From Deltaproteobacteria bacterium (GTDB taxonomy: Bacteria > Myxococcota_A > UBA9160 > UBA4427), in contig JAFDEK010000100.1 of the NCBI GenBank assembly GCA_019310385.1, forward strand, positions 1 to 37,129: a DNA stretch of 37,129 nt. Reading direction: 5' to 3'. Shown piece after piece: positions 15,475 to 23,531 of the stretch (within the stretch, counting starts at the first letter, position 1; the number at the start of each line of letters is the position of its first letter). The notes under the pieces were generated by a model, which did not search any database, was not told the origin of the DNA, and was given only the letters and a program-made list of their open reading frames with translations. A program made the position numbers and the translations under genes.

Positions 15475-18400
15475 ATGGGCGCAGCGGCCACGATCTCTCT
15501 CGATGACAAGTTCCGCCTGGAGCGGGGCCGGGTGTTCCTGAGCGGCATCCAGGCTCTGGTGAGACTGCCCCTCGTGCAGAGCGCCCGGGACGAGGCGGCG
15601 GGACTGCGGACCGCGGGCTTCGTGTCGGGCTACCGCGGCTCGCCCCTGGCGGGTCTCGATCTCCAGCTCTGGAGGGCCCGCGAGCAGCTTGCAGCGCGGC
15701 GCGTTCACTTCGAGCCCGGTCTCAACGAGGAGCTGGCCGCCACCGCGGTCTGGGGCAGCCAGCAAGTGGGCCTGCACCCCGGCGCCCGGGCCGAAGGCGT
15801 CTTCGGCATGTGGTACGGCAAGGCGCCCGGCGTCGATCGGGCCTGCGATGCCCTGCGCCACGCGAACGCGGCCGGAACCTCGCCCCTCGGAGGGGTGCTC
15901 CTCGTGGCCGGCGACGACCACGCGTGCAAGTCCTCCTCCTATCCCACCCAGAGCGAGTACGCGATGATGCACCTCGAGATCCCGGTTCTGGCACCGGCGA
16001 GCGTGCAGGAGGTCCTCGACTTCGGTCTCTGGGGCTGGGCGCTCTCCCGTTACGCGGGCTGCTGGGTGAGCCTGATCGCACTGACCGACTTGATGGATGG
16101 ATCGGCGGTGGTCGAGGTTTCGCCCGAGCGGGCCCTCGCGAGAATGCCAGCAGACTTCGAGATGCCGCGCTCCGGTGTCCACATCCGTGGCCACGACGAC
16201 CCCAAGGAGCAGGAGCGGCGCTTGCGCGAGTGGAAGCTCCCGGCCGCCATGGCCTTTGCCCGGGCGAATGGCCTCGATCGCGTCGTCTTCGATGCTCCGG
16301 TGCCGCGTCTCGCCATCGTGGCCTCGGGCAAGGGCTACAGCGAGACGCGACAAGCCCTCTGCGACCTGGGAATCGACGCCGGGGTCGCGGCGGCAGCCGG
16401 CATCCGGCTGGTGAAGGTCGGAATGCCCTGGCCCCTGGACCCCGTCGCCATGCGCAGCAGCCTCGCGGGCTGCGAGAAGGTGTTGGTCGTCGAGGAGAAG
16501 CGCGGCGTCATCGAAGCGCAGCTCAAGGAGCAGCTCTACACGCTGCCGGACCGGGAGCGGCCTCGGGTGGTGGGGAAGCGCGATCAGAGCGGTGCGCCGC
16601 TCCTGCCCGATACCGGTGAGCTGACGGCCGCCGACGTAGCGCGCGCCGTCGCGCTGCAGCTGCCGGCGGGCGTCTCTACCGAGCGGGTCGACGACCACAT
16701 GGCGCGGGCGGCCGTCGAAGACCTGTGCGAGAGCATCGAGGCGACCTCGACCCGACGCGCGCCCTTCTTCTGCTCGGGCTGTCCCCACAACCGTTCGACG
16801 GTGGTGCCCGAAGGCAGCCGCGCTCTCGTCGGGATCGGCTGTCACTACATGGTGCAGTGGATGGATCGCTCTTCGGATCAGGTGTGTCAGATGGGCGGCG
16901 AGGGGGTGGCGTGGCTGGGCCAGGCGCCCTTCACCGACGAGCCCCACATCTTCGCCAACCTCGGCGACGGCACCTACACCCACTCGGGAATCCTGGCAAT
17001 CCGCGCCGCCGTCGTCGCCGGTGCGCGCATCACCTACAAGCTGCTCTACAACGACAGCGTGGCGATGACCGGCGGGCAGCCCCTGGATGGCGGCTTCGGC
17101 GTTGCGGAGATCACCCGCCAGCTCGCCGCCGAGGGCGTCGCGCAGATCGTGGTCGTGAGCGATCGCCCCGAGCACTACGCGGGCGAGACCGGTCTGGCGC
17201 CGGGCGTGCGCGTCGAGCCCCGAGGCCACCTCGATGGGGTGCAGCGGGAGCTACGTGAGGTGCAGGGAGTCAGCGTCCTGGTCTACGACCAGGGCTGCGC
17301 GGCGGAGAAACGCCGCAAGCGCAAGCGGGGAACGCTCGAGGACCCGCCCGAACGCGTCTTCATCAATTCCCTGGTGTGCGAAGGCTGCGGCGACTGCAGT
17401 GCGGTTTCGAACTGTCTCTCGGTGGAGCCGATGGAGACCGCCTTCGGGCGTAAACGGCGCATCGATCAATCGGCGTGCAACAAGGACTTCAGCTGCCTCG
17501 AGGGCAGCTGCCCGAGCTTTGCAGTGATCCGGGGCGCCCGGCCGCGCCGGAGCTCGCCGGCCGGCCTGCGCGCGCATCTCGAGGGGATCCCCGAGCCGTC
17601 GCCGCTCTCGGGCGAGGGCGTGTACAACGTCCTGCTGGCCGGCGTCGGCGGGACCGGAGTCACCACCGTCGCGGCGCTGCTCGGCATGGCGGCGCACATC
17701 GAGGGCCGAGCCAGCGCCGTTCTCGACATGACGGGGCTCGCCCAGAAGGGGGGCGCCGTCATCTCCCATGTGCGCATCGCTGACGATCCCGATCAGATCC
17801 ACGGAAGCCGCATCCCCCAGAAGTCGGCGGACCTCTTGCTGGGCTTCGACATGCTGGTCGCCGCCAGCGCGCCGGCCCTCGAAGCCCTGCACCGGTGGCG
17901 GACGAAGAGCGTGGTCGATACGCACGTGAGCGCCACCGCGGCCTTCGTGCTCGACAACGCGGTGCGCTACGACGGCGAGGAGATGCTGGGGCTGCTGCGG
18001 CGCAGCTCGCGGGAGATCCACGCGCTCGACTCCAAGGCGATCGCCGAGGCCATCCTGGGTGACGCCATCGGCGCCAACGTCTTCCTGCTGGGGCACGCCT
18101 GGCAGCTCGGCCTCGTTCCGCTGAAGCAGGCCTCCATCGAGGCCGCCATCGAGCTCAACGGGGTCGCGTTGGAAGCGAATCGCTTCGCCTTCGCGCTGGG
18201 GCGCCTGGCCGCCCACGATCCGAAGCGCTTCGAGGAGCGGAGCGCGCCCGGGGAAGATCGCGAGGAGGAGAGCCTCGCCGTTCTGGTGGACCGCTTCGGC
18301 CGCGAGCTTGCCGCCTACCAGAACGAGGCCTGGGCGGAGCGCTATCGCGGCTGGGTCGAGCGGGTTCGCGAGATCGAGGCGGTCCGGGTGAAGGGCAGCG

Positions 18401-18921
18401 ATCGCCTGGCCCGCAGCGTCGCGCGCTGCGCCTTCCAGCTGATGTCCTACAAGGACGAGTACGAGGTGGCCCGCCTGTACAGCGACGGCCGCTTTCGCGA
18501 GCAGCTCGAAGCGGAATTCGACGGGGACTACAGGATCGAGCTGCAGCTCGCGCCGCCGCGCTTCGCGCGGCGCGACGAGCGCGGACGGCTGGTGAAAGGT
18601 TCCTATGGGGCGTGGATTCTGCCCCTGCTGCGGCTGCTCGCCCGGGGCAAGGTGCTGCGCGGGACGCCCTTCGACGTCTTCGGCGGATCGCCCGAGCGAA
18701 GGCTGGAGCGGCGCCTGATCGAAGAGTACGCGGCGCAGATCGACGCCCTGCTGCCCGACCTGTGCGAGGGGAATCACGAGCTCGCGTGTCGCATCGCGGA
18801 GCTGCCCGAAGGAGTGCGAGGCTTCGATCGGGTGAAGCTACAGGCCGCGGAGAAGATGGAGCGAGAGGGCGAGGCCCTGCTGGGCGCCTATCGCAGGGCG
18901 GCTTCCGGGCGCGAATCCTGA
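15475..18921 (+). CDS. Indolepyruvate:ferredoxin oxidoreductase, fused single-chain type
   Basis: This 1148-residue protein joins the alpha- and gamma-type parts in one chain, as in many aerobic proteobacteria. The N-terminal part (about 20-400) is the thiamine-pyrophosphate pyrimidine and hinge region. A TPP-binding region has GDG at 497-499 and LLYNDSVAMTGGQ shortly after. A Cys-rich linker for iron-sulfur clusters has C635, C638, C641, C647 and C668, C674, C679. The C-terminal part begins LLAGVGGTGVTTVAALLG (about 720 onward), the 2-oxoacid:acceptor oxidoreductase gamma domain, and ends in a DUF6537-like tail. It oxidatively decarboxylates aryl pyruvates (from Trp, Phe, Tyr) to aryl-acetyl-CoA with reduction of ferredoxin in the cytoplasm. 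The ATG follows GGGAGG at good spacing. The divergent Lrp gene probably controls it. Confidence 0.95.
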   Translation: MGAAATISLDDKFRLERGRVFLSGIQALVRLPLVQSARDEAAGLRTAGFVSGYRGSPLAGLDLQLWRAREQLAARRVHFEPGLNEELAATAVWGSQQVGLHPGARAEGVFGMWYGKAPGVDRACDALRHANAAGTSPLGGVLLVAGDDHACKSSSYPTQSEYAMMHLEIPVLAPASVQEVLDFGLWGWALSRYAGCWVSLIALTDLMDGSAVVEVSPERALARMPADFEMPRSGVHIRGHDDPKEQERRLREWKLPAAMAFARANGLDRVVFDAPVPRLAIVASGKGYSETRQALCDLGIDAGVAAAAGIRLVKVGMPWPLDPVAMRSSLAGCEKVLVVEEKRGVIEAQLKEQLYTLPDRERPRVVGKRDQSGAPLLPDTGELTAADVARAVALQLPAGVSTERVDDHMARAAVEDLCESIEATSTRRAPFFCSGCPHNRSTVVPEGSRALVGIGCHYMVQWMDRSSDQVCQMGGEGVAWLGQAPFTDEPHIFANLGDGTYTHSGILAIRAAVVAGARITYKLLYNDSVAMTGGQPLDGGFGVAEITRQLAAEGVAQIVVVSDRPEHYAGETGLAPGVRVEPRGHLDGVQRELREVQGVSVLVYDQGCAAEKRRKRKRGTLEDPPERVFINSLVCEGCGDCSAVSNCLSVEPMETAFGRKRRIDQSACNKDFSCLEGSCPSFAVIRGARPRRSSPAGLRAHLEGIPEPSPLSGEGVYNVLLAGVGGTGVTTVAALLGMAAHIEGRASAVLDMTGLAQKGGAVISHVRIADDPDQIHGSRIPQKSADLLLGFDMLVAASAPALEALHRWRTKSVVDTHVSATAAFVLDNAVRYDGEEMLGLLRRSSREIHALDSKAIAEAILGDAIGANVFLLGHAWQLGLVPLKQASIEAAIELNGVALEANRFAFALGRLAAHDPKRFEERSAPGEDREEESLAVLVDRFGRELAAYQNEAWAERYRGWVERVREIEAVRVKGSDRLARSVARCAFQLMSYKDEYEVARLYSDGRFREQLEAEFDGDYRIELQLAPPRFARRDERGRLVKGSYGAWILPLLRLLARGKVLRGTPFDVFGGSPERRLERRLIEEYAAQIDALLPDLCEGNHELACRIAELPEGVRGFDRVKLQAAEKMEREGEALLGAYRRAASGRES

Positions 18922-18944
18922 GTCGCGCCGGGAGTCCGGCTCAG
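18918..18944. terminator. Hairpin spanning two convergent stop codons
   Basis: GCCGG-GAGT-CCGGC (18927-18940) forms a tight inner stem. CTGA (18918-18921) and TCAG (18941-18944), which contain the two opposing stop codons, can pair outside it with a 5-nt bulge. The position suits bidirectional termination, but there is no T-tract. Confidence 0.4.
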
Positions 18945-19249
18945 CTCTGCCCGCCGAGACGGGCGAAGACCGAGTCGGGGGTCTCCGCGGCGTTTCCGCC
19001 GTCGACGCTGGCGAGGCCCCTGGCCAGCGAGGAGCAGACCGCGGCCGGGTCGTCGATCCCTCGCGTGGTCAGCTCGTCGGGAAGAAGCTTCTGGATCACG
19101 ACCCTCATCTGATCGGGCATGACCGAGCGTGCCTCGAGGCCCGCCTGCTTGAGGGCGATGCGGATGGTGCCCCGCGCTTCGAGGCGATCGAGCGAAGTGC
19201 AGCGCTCCAGCTCGCTACACGCAAAATCGAAGGCTGCCGAATCCGCCAA
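18941..19249 (-). CDS. Small cytoplasmic protein of unknown function
   Basis: I cannot assign a family. The 102-residue product is soluble, without signal or membrane segments. The central segment ELERCTSLDRLEARGTIRIALKQAGLEARSVMPDQMRVVIQKLLPDELTTRG has the amphipathic helix periodicity of a real helical domain. The only usable start is TTG (complement of 19247-19249). The open frame extends 29 more codons upstream, in coding-like composition (KADAARRSAHDEAWS), to a TAG, but without ATG or GTG, so the true N-terminus is uncertain. It is downstream of the lipid kinase on the same strand, separated by 231 bp that hold a strong hairpin. It faces the oxidoreductase gene 19 bp away. Confidence 0.6.
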   Translation of the reverse strand: MADSAAFDFACSELERCTSLDRLEARGTIRIALKQAGLEARSVMPDQMRVVIQKLLPDELTTRGIDDPAAVCSSLARGLASVDGGNAAETPDSVFARLGGQS

Positions 19250-19345
19250 GCTCCAGGCCTCGTCGTGGGCGCTTCTGCGCGCAGCGTCGGCCTTGGAGAG
19301 CCGGGCAGCGCGAGTCGCCTCTGGCCTCTATCGGAAATAGGCCCT

Positions 19346-19383
19346 CCGAGGTTGAGCGCAGATGCGCCCGATCTGCACCTCGG
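19346..19383 (-). other. Strong two-part hairpin between lipid kinase and the small gene
   Basis: The outer arms CCGAGGT (19346-19352) and ACCTCGG (19377-19383) pair over 7 bp. The inner arms GCAGAT (19358-19363) and ATCTGC (19371-19376) pair over 6 bp with a 7-nt loop; a 5-nt bulge lies on one side. It lies 97 bp after the lipid kinase stop and 97 bp before the small gene. No T-tract follows, so it may be a terminator, a processing site or an attenuator. Confidence 0.5.
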
Positions 19384-19480
19384 CGAGCCGAATCTGCCGC
19401 GCGGGGGGGGATGGGCCCCGCGTCCGCCCGGTACGAGGGCTGTTCCGTGGCGGTGGGGCGACCGGCTCGTGGGAGCCCCG

Positions 19481-20401
19481 CTACGGGGCAATGATGCGAA
19501 GCGCCCCGGGCAGAATCTCGACTTCCAACTCCCTTGCGCAGCCCCAGTAGTCGCCGTCGATCTGGGCCGGGAAGGCCTCCGCGCTCGTCACCGCCGCGGC
19601 CTTCGCAGCGCCGTAATCCGAGATGCAGGTCGGGACCTTGCGCCCGAGCTGCGCGGCAATCAGGTGCCAGGCGAGAAAGGGAAGCGCTGCGCGCTTGCGC
19701 GCCTGGTAGTGGATGAGCGCGCTGGCGGGATGGGCATCGGGAGCCATGGACATTCCCTTGCCGTAGGTGCGCAGGTTGCAGAGCTGCAGCCCGCGGAAGC
19801 GTGGGGCGAGCCAGCTGCCGTCGGCCCGCAGCCGCAGGCTCGGGGGGCGTGGCCACAGCGCCGCGATCAGGCCCGCGATCACGTAGGCGCTGTCCGCCCA
19901 CAGCCGGTACCAAACGCGCCCGGGACGCGAGTGCCGAATGCCGTCGAGTAGGCGCACGGTGGCAGCGTCCCAGCCGATCCCCACCATGGCGAGCACGAGC
20001 CGGCTGCCCAGCTCCGGGGAGCGGGCCCGCGCGAGATCCATGGAGCGGCTGCGCATCTCTCCCAGCACCCGGAGCGATCCCTCGGGCTCGAGCGGGATCT
20101 CGAGCTCCCGGGCCACGACATTGGCGTTGCCGAGGGGGAGCAGGCCCACCTCGACCCGGCGCCGCTCCTCGCCGAGGCCTTCGATCGCCTCGCGCAGGGA
20201 GCCGTCTCCGCCGGCCACGACGAGCAGGTCCACTTCGTGGGCGACTTCGCGAGCAAGGGGCTCCGCACCGTCGTGCTCTCGCGTCGGGATGCGGCGAACC
20301 CGCCAGCCCGCCGCGCGCAGCTGGGTCTCGGCGCGGGCAGAGAGCGCGTCGCCGAGTCCGCGGCCCGCAACGGGATTGAAGATGACCACCGCCTCACCCA
20401 T
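19481..20401 (-). CDS. Diacylglycerol/lipid kinase family protein
   Basis: The 306-residue protein has the DAGK catalytic fold: IFNPVAGRG at 7-15, VAGGDGSLREAIEGL at 62-76 with the nucleotide-binding GGDGS, and GLLPLGNANVVARELEIP in the next block. The C-terminal half has the YegS/BmrU-type substrate domain ending in SAEAFPAQIDGDYWG. It should phosphorylate a lipid with a free hydroxyl (diacylglycerol or a sphingoid/ceramide-like lipid) at the inner face of the membrane. The length matches bacterial YegS/DgkB-like proteins. The ATG is the complement of 20399-20401. It diverges from msrA, and three 11-bp repeats lie in the gap. The exact lipid substrate is not visible from sequence. Confidence 0.92.
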   Translation of the reverse strand: MGEAVVIFNPVAGRGLGDALSARAETQLRAAGWRVRRIPTREHDGAEPLAREVAHEVDLLVVAGGDGSLREAIEGLGEERRRVEVGLLPLGNANVVARELEIPLEPEGSLRVLGEMRSRSMDLARARSPELGSRLVLAMVGIGWDAATVRLLDGIRHSRPGRVWYRLWADSAYVIAGLIAALWPRPPSLRLRADGSWLAPRFRGLQLCNLRTYGKGMSMAPDAHPASALIHYQARKRAALPFLAWHLIAAQLGRKVPTCISDYGAAKAAAVTSAEAFPAQIDGDYWGCARELEVEILPGALRIIAP

Positions 20402-20442
20402 GGGTTGGCAAGCTAGCAGCTCCTAGGGCGACGGTGCCCACC

Positions 20443-20475
20443 CATGCACTACACATGCACTACCCATGCACTACA
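20443..20475 (+). repeat. Three tandem 11-bp repeats, each with an ATG, before msrA
   Basis: Units CATGCACTACA, CATGCACTACC and CATGCACTACA lie end to end at 20443, 20454 and 20465. They give ATG codons at 20444, 20455 and 20466 in three different frames; only the last is in frame with msrA. Confidence 0.95.
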
Positions 20476-20483
20476 CTGGGGCG

Positions 20484-21122
20484 GTGAAGCTCTTCGATAC
20501 CCGAGAGCCCGTCATGCCGAGCCCCGACGCGGTGCTTCCCGGAAGGGAAGGCGCCATGCCCGTCGCGGAGCGGCACTTCGTGAAGGGCGTTCCCATGCTA
20601 CCGCCCTTCGAGGGGCTGGAACGTGCGATCTTCGCCCTGGGCTGCTTCTGGGGCGCGGAGCGGAAGTTCTGGGAAGCCGACGGCGTCTACACCAGCGCGG
20701 TGGGCTACGCGGGTGGCTTTACCCTGAACCCCACTTATGAGGAGGTGTGCAGCGGCGGCACCGGGCACACCGAGGTGGTCCTCGCAGTCTTCGACCCCCG
20801 TCTCACCGGCTACGACGCCATGCTGCGCCTGTTCTGGCAGAGCCACGACCCGACTCAGGGGATGCGCCAGGGAAACGACGTGGGGACCCAGTACCGCTCG
20901 GCGATCTTCTGCGATTCGGACGAGCAGCTGCGCCTCGCCGAGGCTTCACGCGAACCCTTCCAGAGCATGCTCGCGGAGGCGGGCTACGGCTCTATCACGA
21001 CGGAGATCCGCAAAGCCCCTCCCTTCTACTACGCCGAGGACTACCACCAGCAGTACCTCGCCAAGAACCCCCACGGCTACTGCGGCCTCGGCGGTACGAG
21101 CGTCTCCTTCCCCGCCGACTGA
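20484..21122 (+). CDS. msrA: Peptide methionine sulfoxide reductase A
   Basis: The protein reduces methionine-S-sulfoxide in proteins and free methionine, in the cytoplasm. The catalytic Cys is C54 in GCFWGAER, followed by [27 protein letters not shown] and [21 protein letters not shown], all family blocks. C200 in GYCGLGG matches the first resolving Cys of long E. coli-type MsrA. The second, recycling Cys near the end is absent (TSVSFPAD, Ser instead). I choose the GTG at 20484: it aligns the N-terminus (KLFDTREPV, then PDAVLPGR) with the E. coli protein and gives 212 residues, as I recall for that protein. The ATG at 20466 in the third repeat is also in frame and would add six residues. No good ribosome-binding site distinguishes them. 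Confidence 0.95.
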   Translation: MKLFDTREPVMPSPDAVLPGREGAMPVAERHFVKGVPMLPPFEGLERAIFALGCFWGAERKFWEADGVYTSAVGYAGGFTLNPTYEEVCSGGTGHTEVVLAVFDPRLTGYDAMLRLFWQSHDPTQGMRQGNDVGTQYRSAIFCDSDEQLRLAEASREPFQSMLAEAGYGSITTEIRKAPPFYYAEDYHQQYLAKNPHGYCGLGGTSVSFPAD

Positions 21123-21212
21123 GGCTCTTCAGGAGAAGCAGCTGAGGCTCTTTACCAGAGTTGGCTGAGGGCTCTTTACCAGAAATGGCTGAGGGCTCTT
21201 CACCAGAAATAG
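21119..21212. repeat. Four tandem 23-24-bp repeats bridging the stops of msrA and its convergent neighbour
   Basis: Units start at 21119, 21142, 21165 and 21189, each beginning CTGAGGCTCTT or CTGAGGGCTCTT. The last three share CACCAG or TACCAG in the middle. The first unit contains the msrA TGA (21120-21122); the last contains the TGA of the minus-strand gene (complement of 21200-21202) and its final Tyr-Phe-Trp codons. The whole intergenic gap is therefore repeat. Confidence 0.93.
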
Positions 21213-22777
21213 TAGTTGCTGCCCAGGAAGGTGCGGATGCGAGCTTCGAGCTCCGCGTACTCCGCCGGGCCCAGGCGTCCGCGCGCCACCTCCATCGGGA
21301 GAGGAGGCGGCCCACCATCCCGGTAGCGCTCGAAGTCAGACACGACGAGGGCCTGGTTGTTCCGCTGGAAGTAGCTCCAGACCTCGGGGCTCCGGGTGAC
21401 TCCGTGGAAGAAGATCGGCCGCAAGCGGTAGTAGACGTGGAACTCGAGGGCGTTCTGTCGGGTCTGCAGCCAGGCCGACGTGAGCAGGAGGATCGCGATG
21501 GCGGCGGCGGCGATCCTCGCCGAAGTCTGGCTTCGCCGCAGCGCGATGCGGTCGAAGACCGCGATGGCGGGGAGGGAGAGGGTGGGGAGTGCGAAGAGGA
21601 GGTAGCGAGCGCCGAAGGCGGCTTCGCCATCCCAGTGGAGGTAGTTGCTGTTGATGGCGAACATCACGAGGAAGTGGGACCAGACCAGGGCCAGGTCCCA
21701 GTGGTGACGGGAGACGAAGCTGCGCAGCCCGAAGAGCGCGATCACGAGCAGGGGGAAGTGCACGAAGATGCTGAAGCGGGGATGGAAGAGGTAGCTCGGA
21801 ATCGACTCGTAGAGCTTTCCGCCCCATAGATTGGGGTTGCCCTCGTAGCCCAGCCGAAGGGGTGAGCCGAACTTGAGGTCGTTGACCGCCAGCAGCAGCA
21901 CCAGACAGGCGAGGGCGGGTAGCACGAGGCCGACCGCGTAGCTCCCGAGGCGCCCACGAAGCAGAGCGCCGACCTTCCCACGCAGATCCGCCGGGCCCGT
22001 CGTGCCCAGGGCGAGGGCCGCGCTGCCGTGCACCGCCAGCAAGGGGAGGTAGGCCGTCTTTACCAGGCACAAGGCGCCCAGGGCAAGGGTGGAGAGCGCG
22101 AGGGGCCGCAGGGGAAGGGGGCCTGGCGCGCCCGTGCTCCGCGTGGCGAGGGCGCTGCGCTGTGCGAGGAGCAGCTGGTAGTAGGAGAAGCTGAAGAAGA
22201 GGCACTGATAGATCTGGGAGGATTGGCCGCGCAGGTAGTTCCACAGATAGGTCGAGTAGAAGCAGGAGAGTACGAAGAGGAGTCTCGTCGGGCGGCTCTC
22301 GGTGTAGAGGGCGGCCAGGCGATAGAGGGTCGCGGCCAGCAGCAGACTCAGCGCCAGATTGAAGAGGTTCAGTGTGAGAACGCGTCGCGTCTGGGTGTAG
22401 GGCAGGCCGGGCTTGCCGAAGGCGTCGTCGGGGACCAGACGGACGTCGACCCCCGCCAGGTGACGCTCGAGGAAGAGCGGGATCGAGTAGAGCAGGGTGT
22501 TCGCGATGCCGTACTTCGAGTAATGGCGGCCGCTCTCGGGATTGAATACGAAGTAGGGCGTGTGGCCGCCGACCCTTTCCGCCACTGCGGCGGGTGCGCC
22601 GAGACGGCCCCAGCGGGTCAGGTAGTCCGCTTCCACCTCCCATGCGATGGGATCGCCGTCGTAGCGGTAGGCGGGCATGCTGACGACGTTCACCGCGAGC
22701 ACGAGACCCAGGAGCAGCCAGAGCGTCGGGTCGCGGTCCCCGCGACGCGCCGGCGTCGCGGCCGCAGCGGCCGTCAC
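21200..22777 (-). CDS. Polytopic membrane protein, glycosyltransferase-C-like
   Basis: The 525-residue protein has about nine to ten strongly hydrophobic helices (for example LWLLLGLVLAVNVVSM near the N-terminus, LPALACLVLLLAV, and LPTLSLPAIAVF). A long first extracytoplasmic loop holds acidic residues (YRYDGDPIAWEVEADYL). That layout, with an Asp/Glu pair early in the first loop, resembles membrane glycosyltransferases of the GT39/GT-C superfamily and O-antigen/mannosyl-transfer relatives, so transfer of a sugar from a polyprenyl carrier is a fair guess. No signature gives the donor. The start is GTG, immediately after the TAG of the upstream YhhN gene, so translation is coupled. Its 3' end lies in a four-copy repeat. 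Confidence 0.75.
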   Translation of the reverse strand: MTAAAAATPARRGDRDPTLWLLLGLVLAVNVVSMPAYRYDGDPIAWEVEADYLTRWGRLGAPAAVAERVGGHTPYFVFNPESGRHYSKYGIANTLLYSIPLFLERHLAGVDVRLVPDDAFGKPGLPYTQTRRVLTLNLFNLALSLLLAATLYRLAALYTESRPTRLLFVLSCFYSTYLWNYLRGQSSQIYQCLFFSFSYYQLLLAQRSALATRSTGAPGPLPLRPLALSTLALGALCLVKTAYLPLLAVHGSAALALGTTGPADLRGKVGALLRGRLGSYAVGLVLPALACLVLLLAVNDLKFGSPLRLGYEGNPNLWGGKLYESIPSYLFHPRFSIFVHFPLLVIALFGLRSFVSRHHWDLALVWSHFLVMFAINSNYLHWDGEAAFGARYLLFALPTLSLPAIAVFDRIALRRSQTSARIAAAAIAILLLTSAWLQTRQNALEFHVYYRLRPIFFHGVTRSPEVWSYFQRNNQALVVSDFERYRDGGPPPLPMEVARGRLGPAEYAELEARIRTFLGSNYYFW

Positions 22778-23419
22778 CTACGCGGCCCCTTCGGCAACGC
22801 TCGCAGCCAGGAGCAGCTGCCCCACGAAGTAGAACGGGAGGCCCCAGGCGCGATTCCCGAAGCCCGAGCTGACGAAGCGGTCTCGCGCGACGGCGAGGTC
22901 CGAGAGGTAGAAGAGCAGGGCGCCCCCAACGATCATGGCGCCGCCGTGGGCTGCCGTGGTCCCGGCTGCCAGGACCAGCATGAGGGTGATCACGACTATG
23001 TAGGCGTGGACCGAGACCCGCATGTCGTCGGGCACGTGGGGTCGCAGCCAGCGCAGGACCAGGGCGGCGACGGGAAGGATCGCGACTGCGACGCCGAGGG
23101 AAGCCAGGGGCGCCACGCCGCGCACCCCGAAGCCCACCGCGTAGGCGACGTGCCCGAGGAGAAATGCGAGGACGCCCGCCTGGAAGATTCGCGGCGAGTC
23201 CTCGGGAATGAGGAAGACATCACCGAACCAGGAGAGCGCCAGGCCGGCCAGCACGCAGATGCCGTAGGGCGAGTCCAATGCGCCGGCGGAAAGGGCCACG
23301 GCGATGTAGCCCGTGGCCGCCAGGGGCTTCGCGATCGCGATTCCCAGGAGCTGCCTCCGGTACTCGGCCAGCAGGAGCGCCATCAGTGCGACGACGGTGA
23401 GGATCACCCAGGGGAGCAC
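22778..23419 (-). CDS. YhhN/TMEM86-family membrane protein (lysoplasmalogenase-like)
   Basis: The 213-residue polytopic protein has about seven to eight helices. LALSWFGDVFLIPED and AGVLAFLLGHVAYAVGF are the conserved YhhN blocks with the Asp and His expected at the active site. Eukaryotic TMEM86 and some bacterial members hydrolyse the vinyl-ether bond of lysoplasmalogens; activity here is by family only. An upstream ATG would add 60 low-complexity residues. I choose the GTG at 23419 because GGAGGT sits 8 bp before it (complement of 23428-23433) and the protein then begins VLPWVILTVVALMALLLAEY at the first helix. The next gene starts directly after its stop, so the two form an operon. Confidence 0.88.
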   Translation of the reverse strand: MLPWVILTVVALMALLLAEYRRQLLGIAIAKPLAATGYIAVALSAGALDSPYGICVLAGLALSWFGDVFLIPEDSPRIFQAGVLAFLLGHVAYAVGFGVRGVAPLASLGVAVAILPVAALVLRWLRPHVPDDMRVSVHAYIVVITLMLVLAAGTTAAHGGAMIVGGALLFYLSDLAVARDRFVSSGFGNRAWGLPFYFVGQLLLAASVAEGAA

Positions 23420-23460
23420 GGTCTGACACCTCCGGATCGACTCGGTTTCATCGGGAGCCC

Positions 23461-23466
23461 ATTTTA
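23461..23466 (-). promoter_or_regulatory. Candidate -10 element for the YhhN operon
   Basis: On the minus strand TAAAAT (5/6 match to TATAAT) lies 42 bp before the GTG, with the strong GGAGGT ribosome-binding site at 23428-23433 between. The -35 hexamer at 17 bp (TTCCCC) is poor. It also lies within the divergent gap shared with the sulfotransferase gene. Confidence 0.35.
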
Positions 23467-23531
23467 CACACTCGGAGAAATCGGGGAAGCTATTCTGGGA
23501 TCTAGCGGGCGGAAAGGCATGGGGAGCGGGC

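Noticed and set aside
15332-15541. Small plus-strand frame (69 codons) starting in the AT-rich Lrp/IOR gap
   Set aside because: Its start looks coding-like by chance from AT-rich DNA, but it runs into the oxidoreductase gene in the wrong frame and lacks a proper ribosome-binding site.
14335-18777. Long minus-strand open frames (964 and 508 codons) opposite the Lrp and indolepyruvate oxidoreductase genes
   Set aside because: They lie antisense to strongly recognised coding sequence, cross real gene boundaries and show no domain.
19403-19410. Second G8 run
   Set aside because: It lies in non-coding DNA between two genes and does not change any reading frame; noted only as a possible sequencing weak point.
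20444-20740. Alternative 98-codon frame from the first repeat ATG before msrA
   Set aside because: It is out of frame with msrA and ends inside it; the family alignment fixes the msrA frame.
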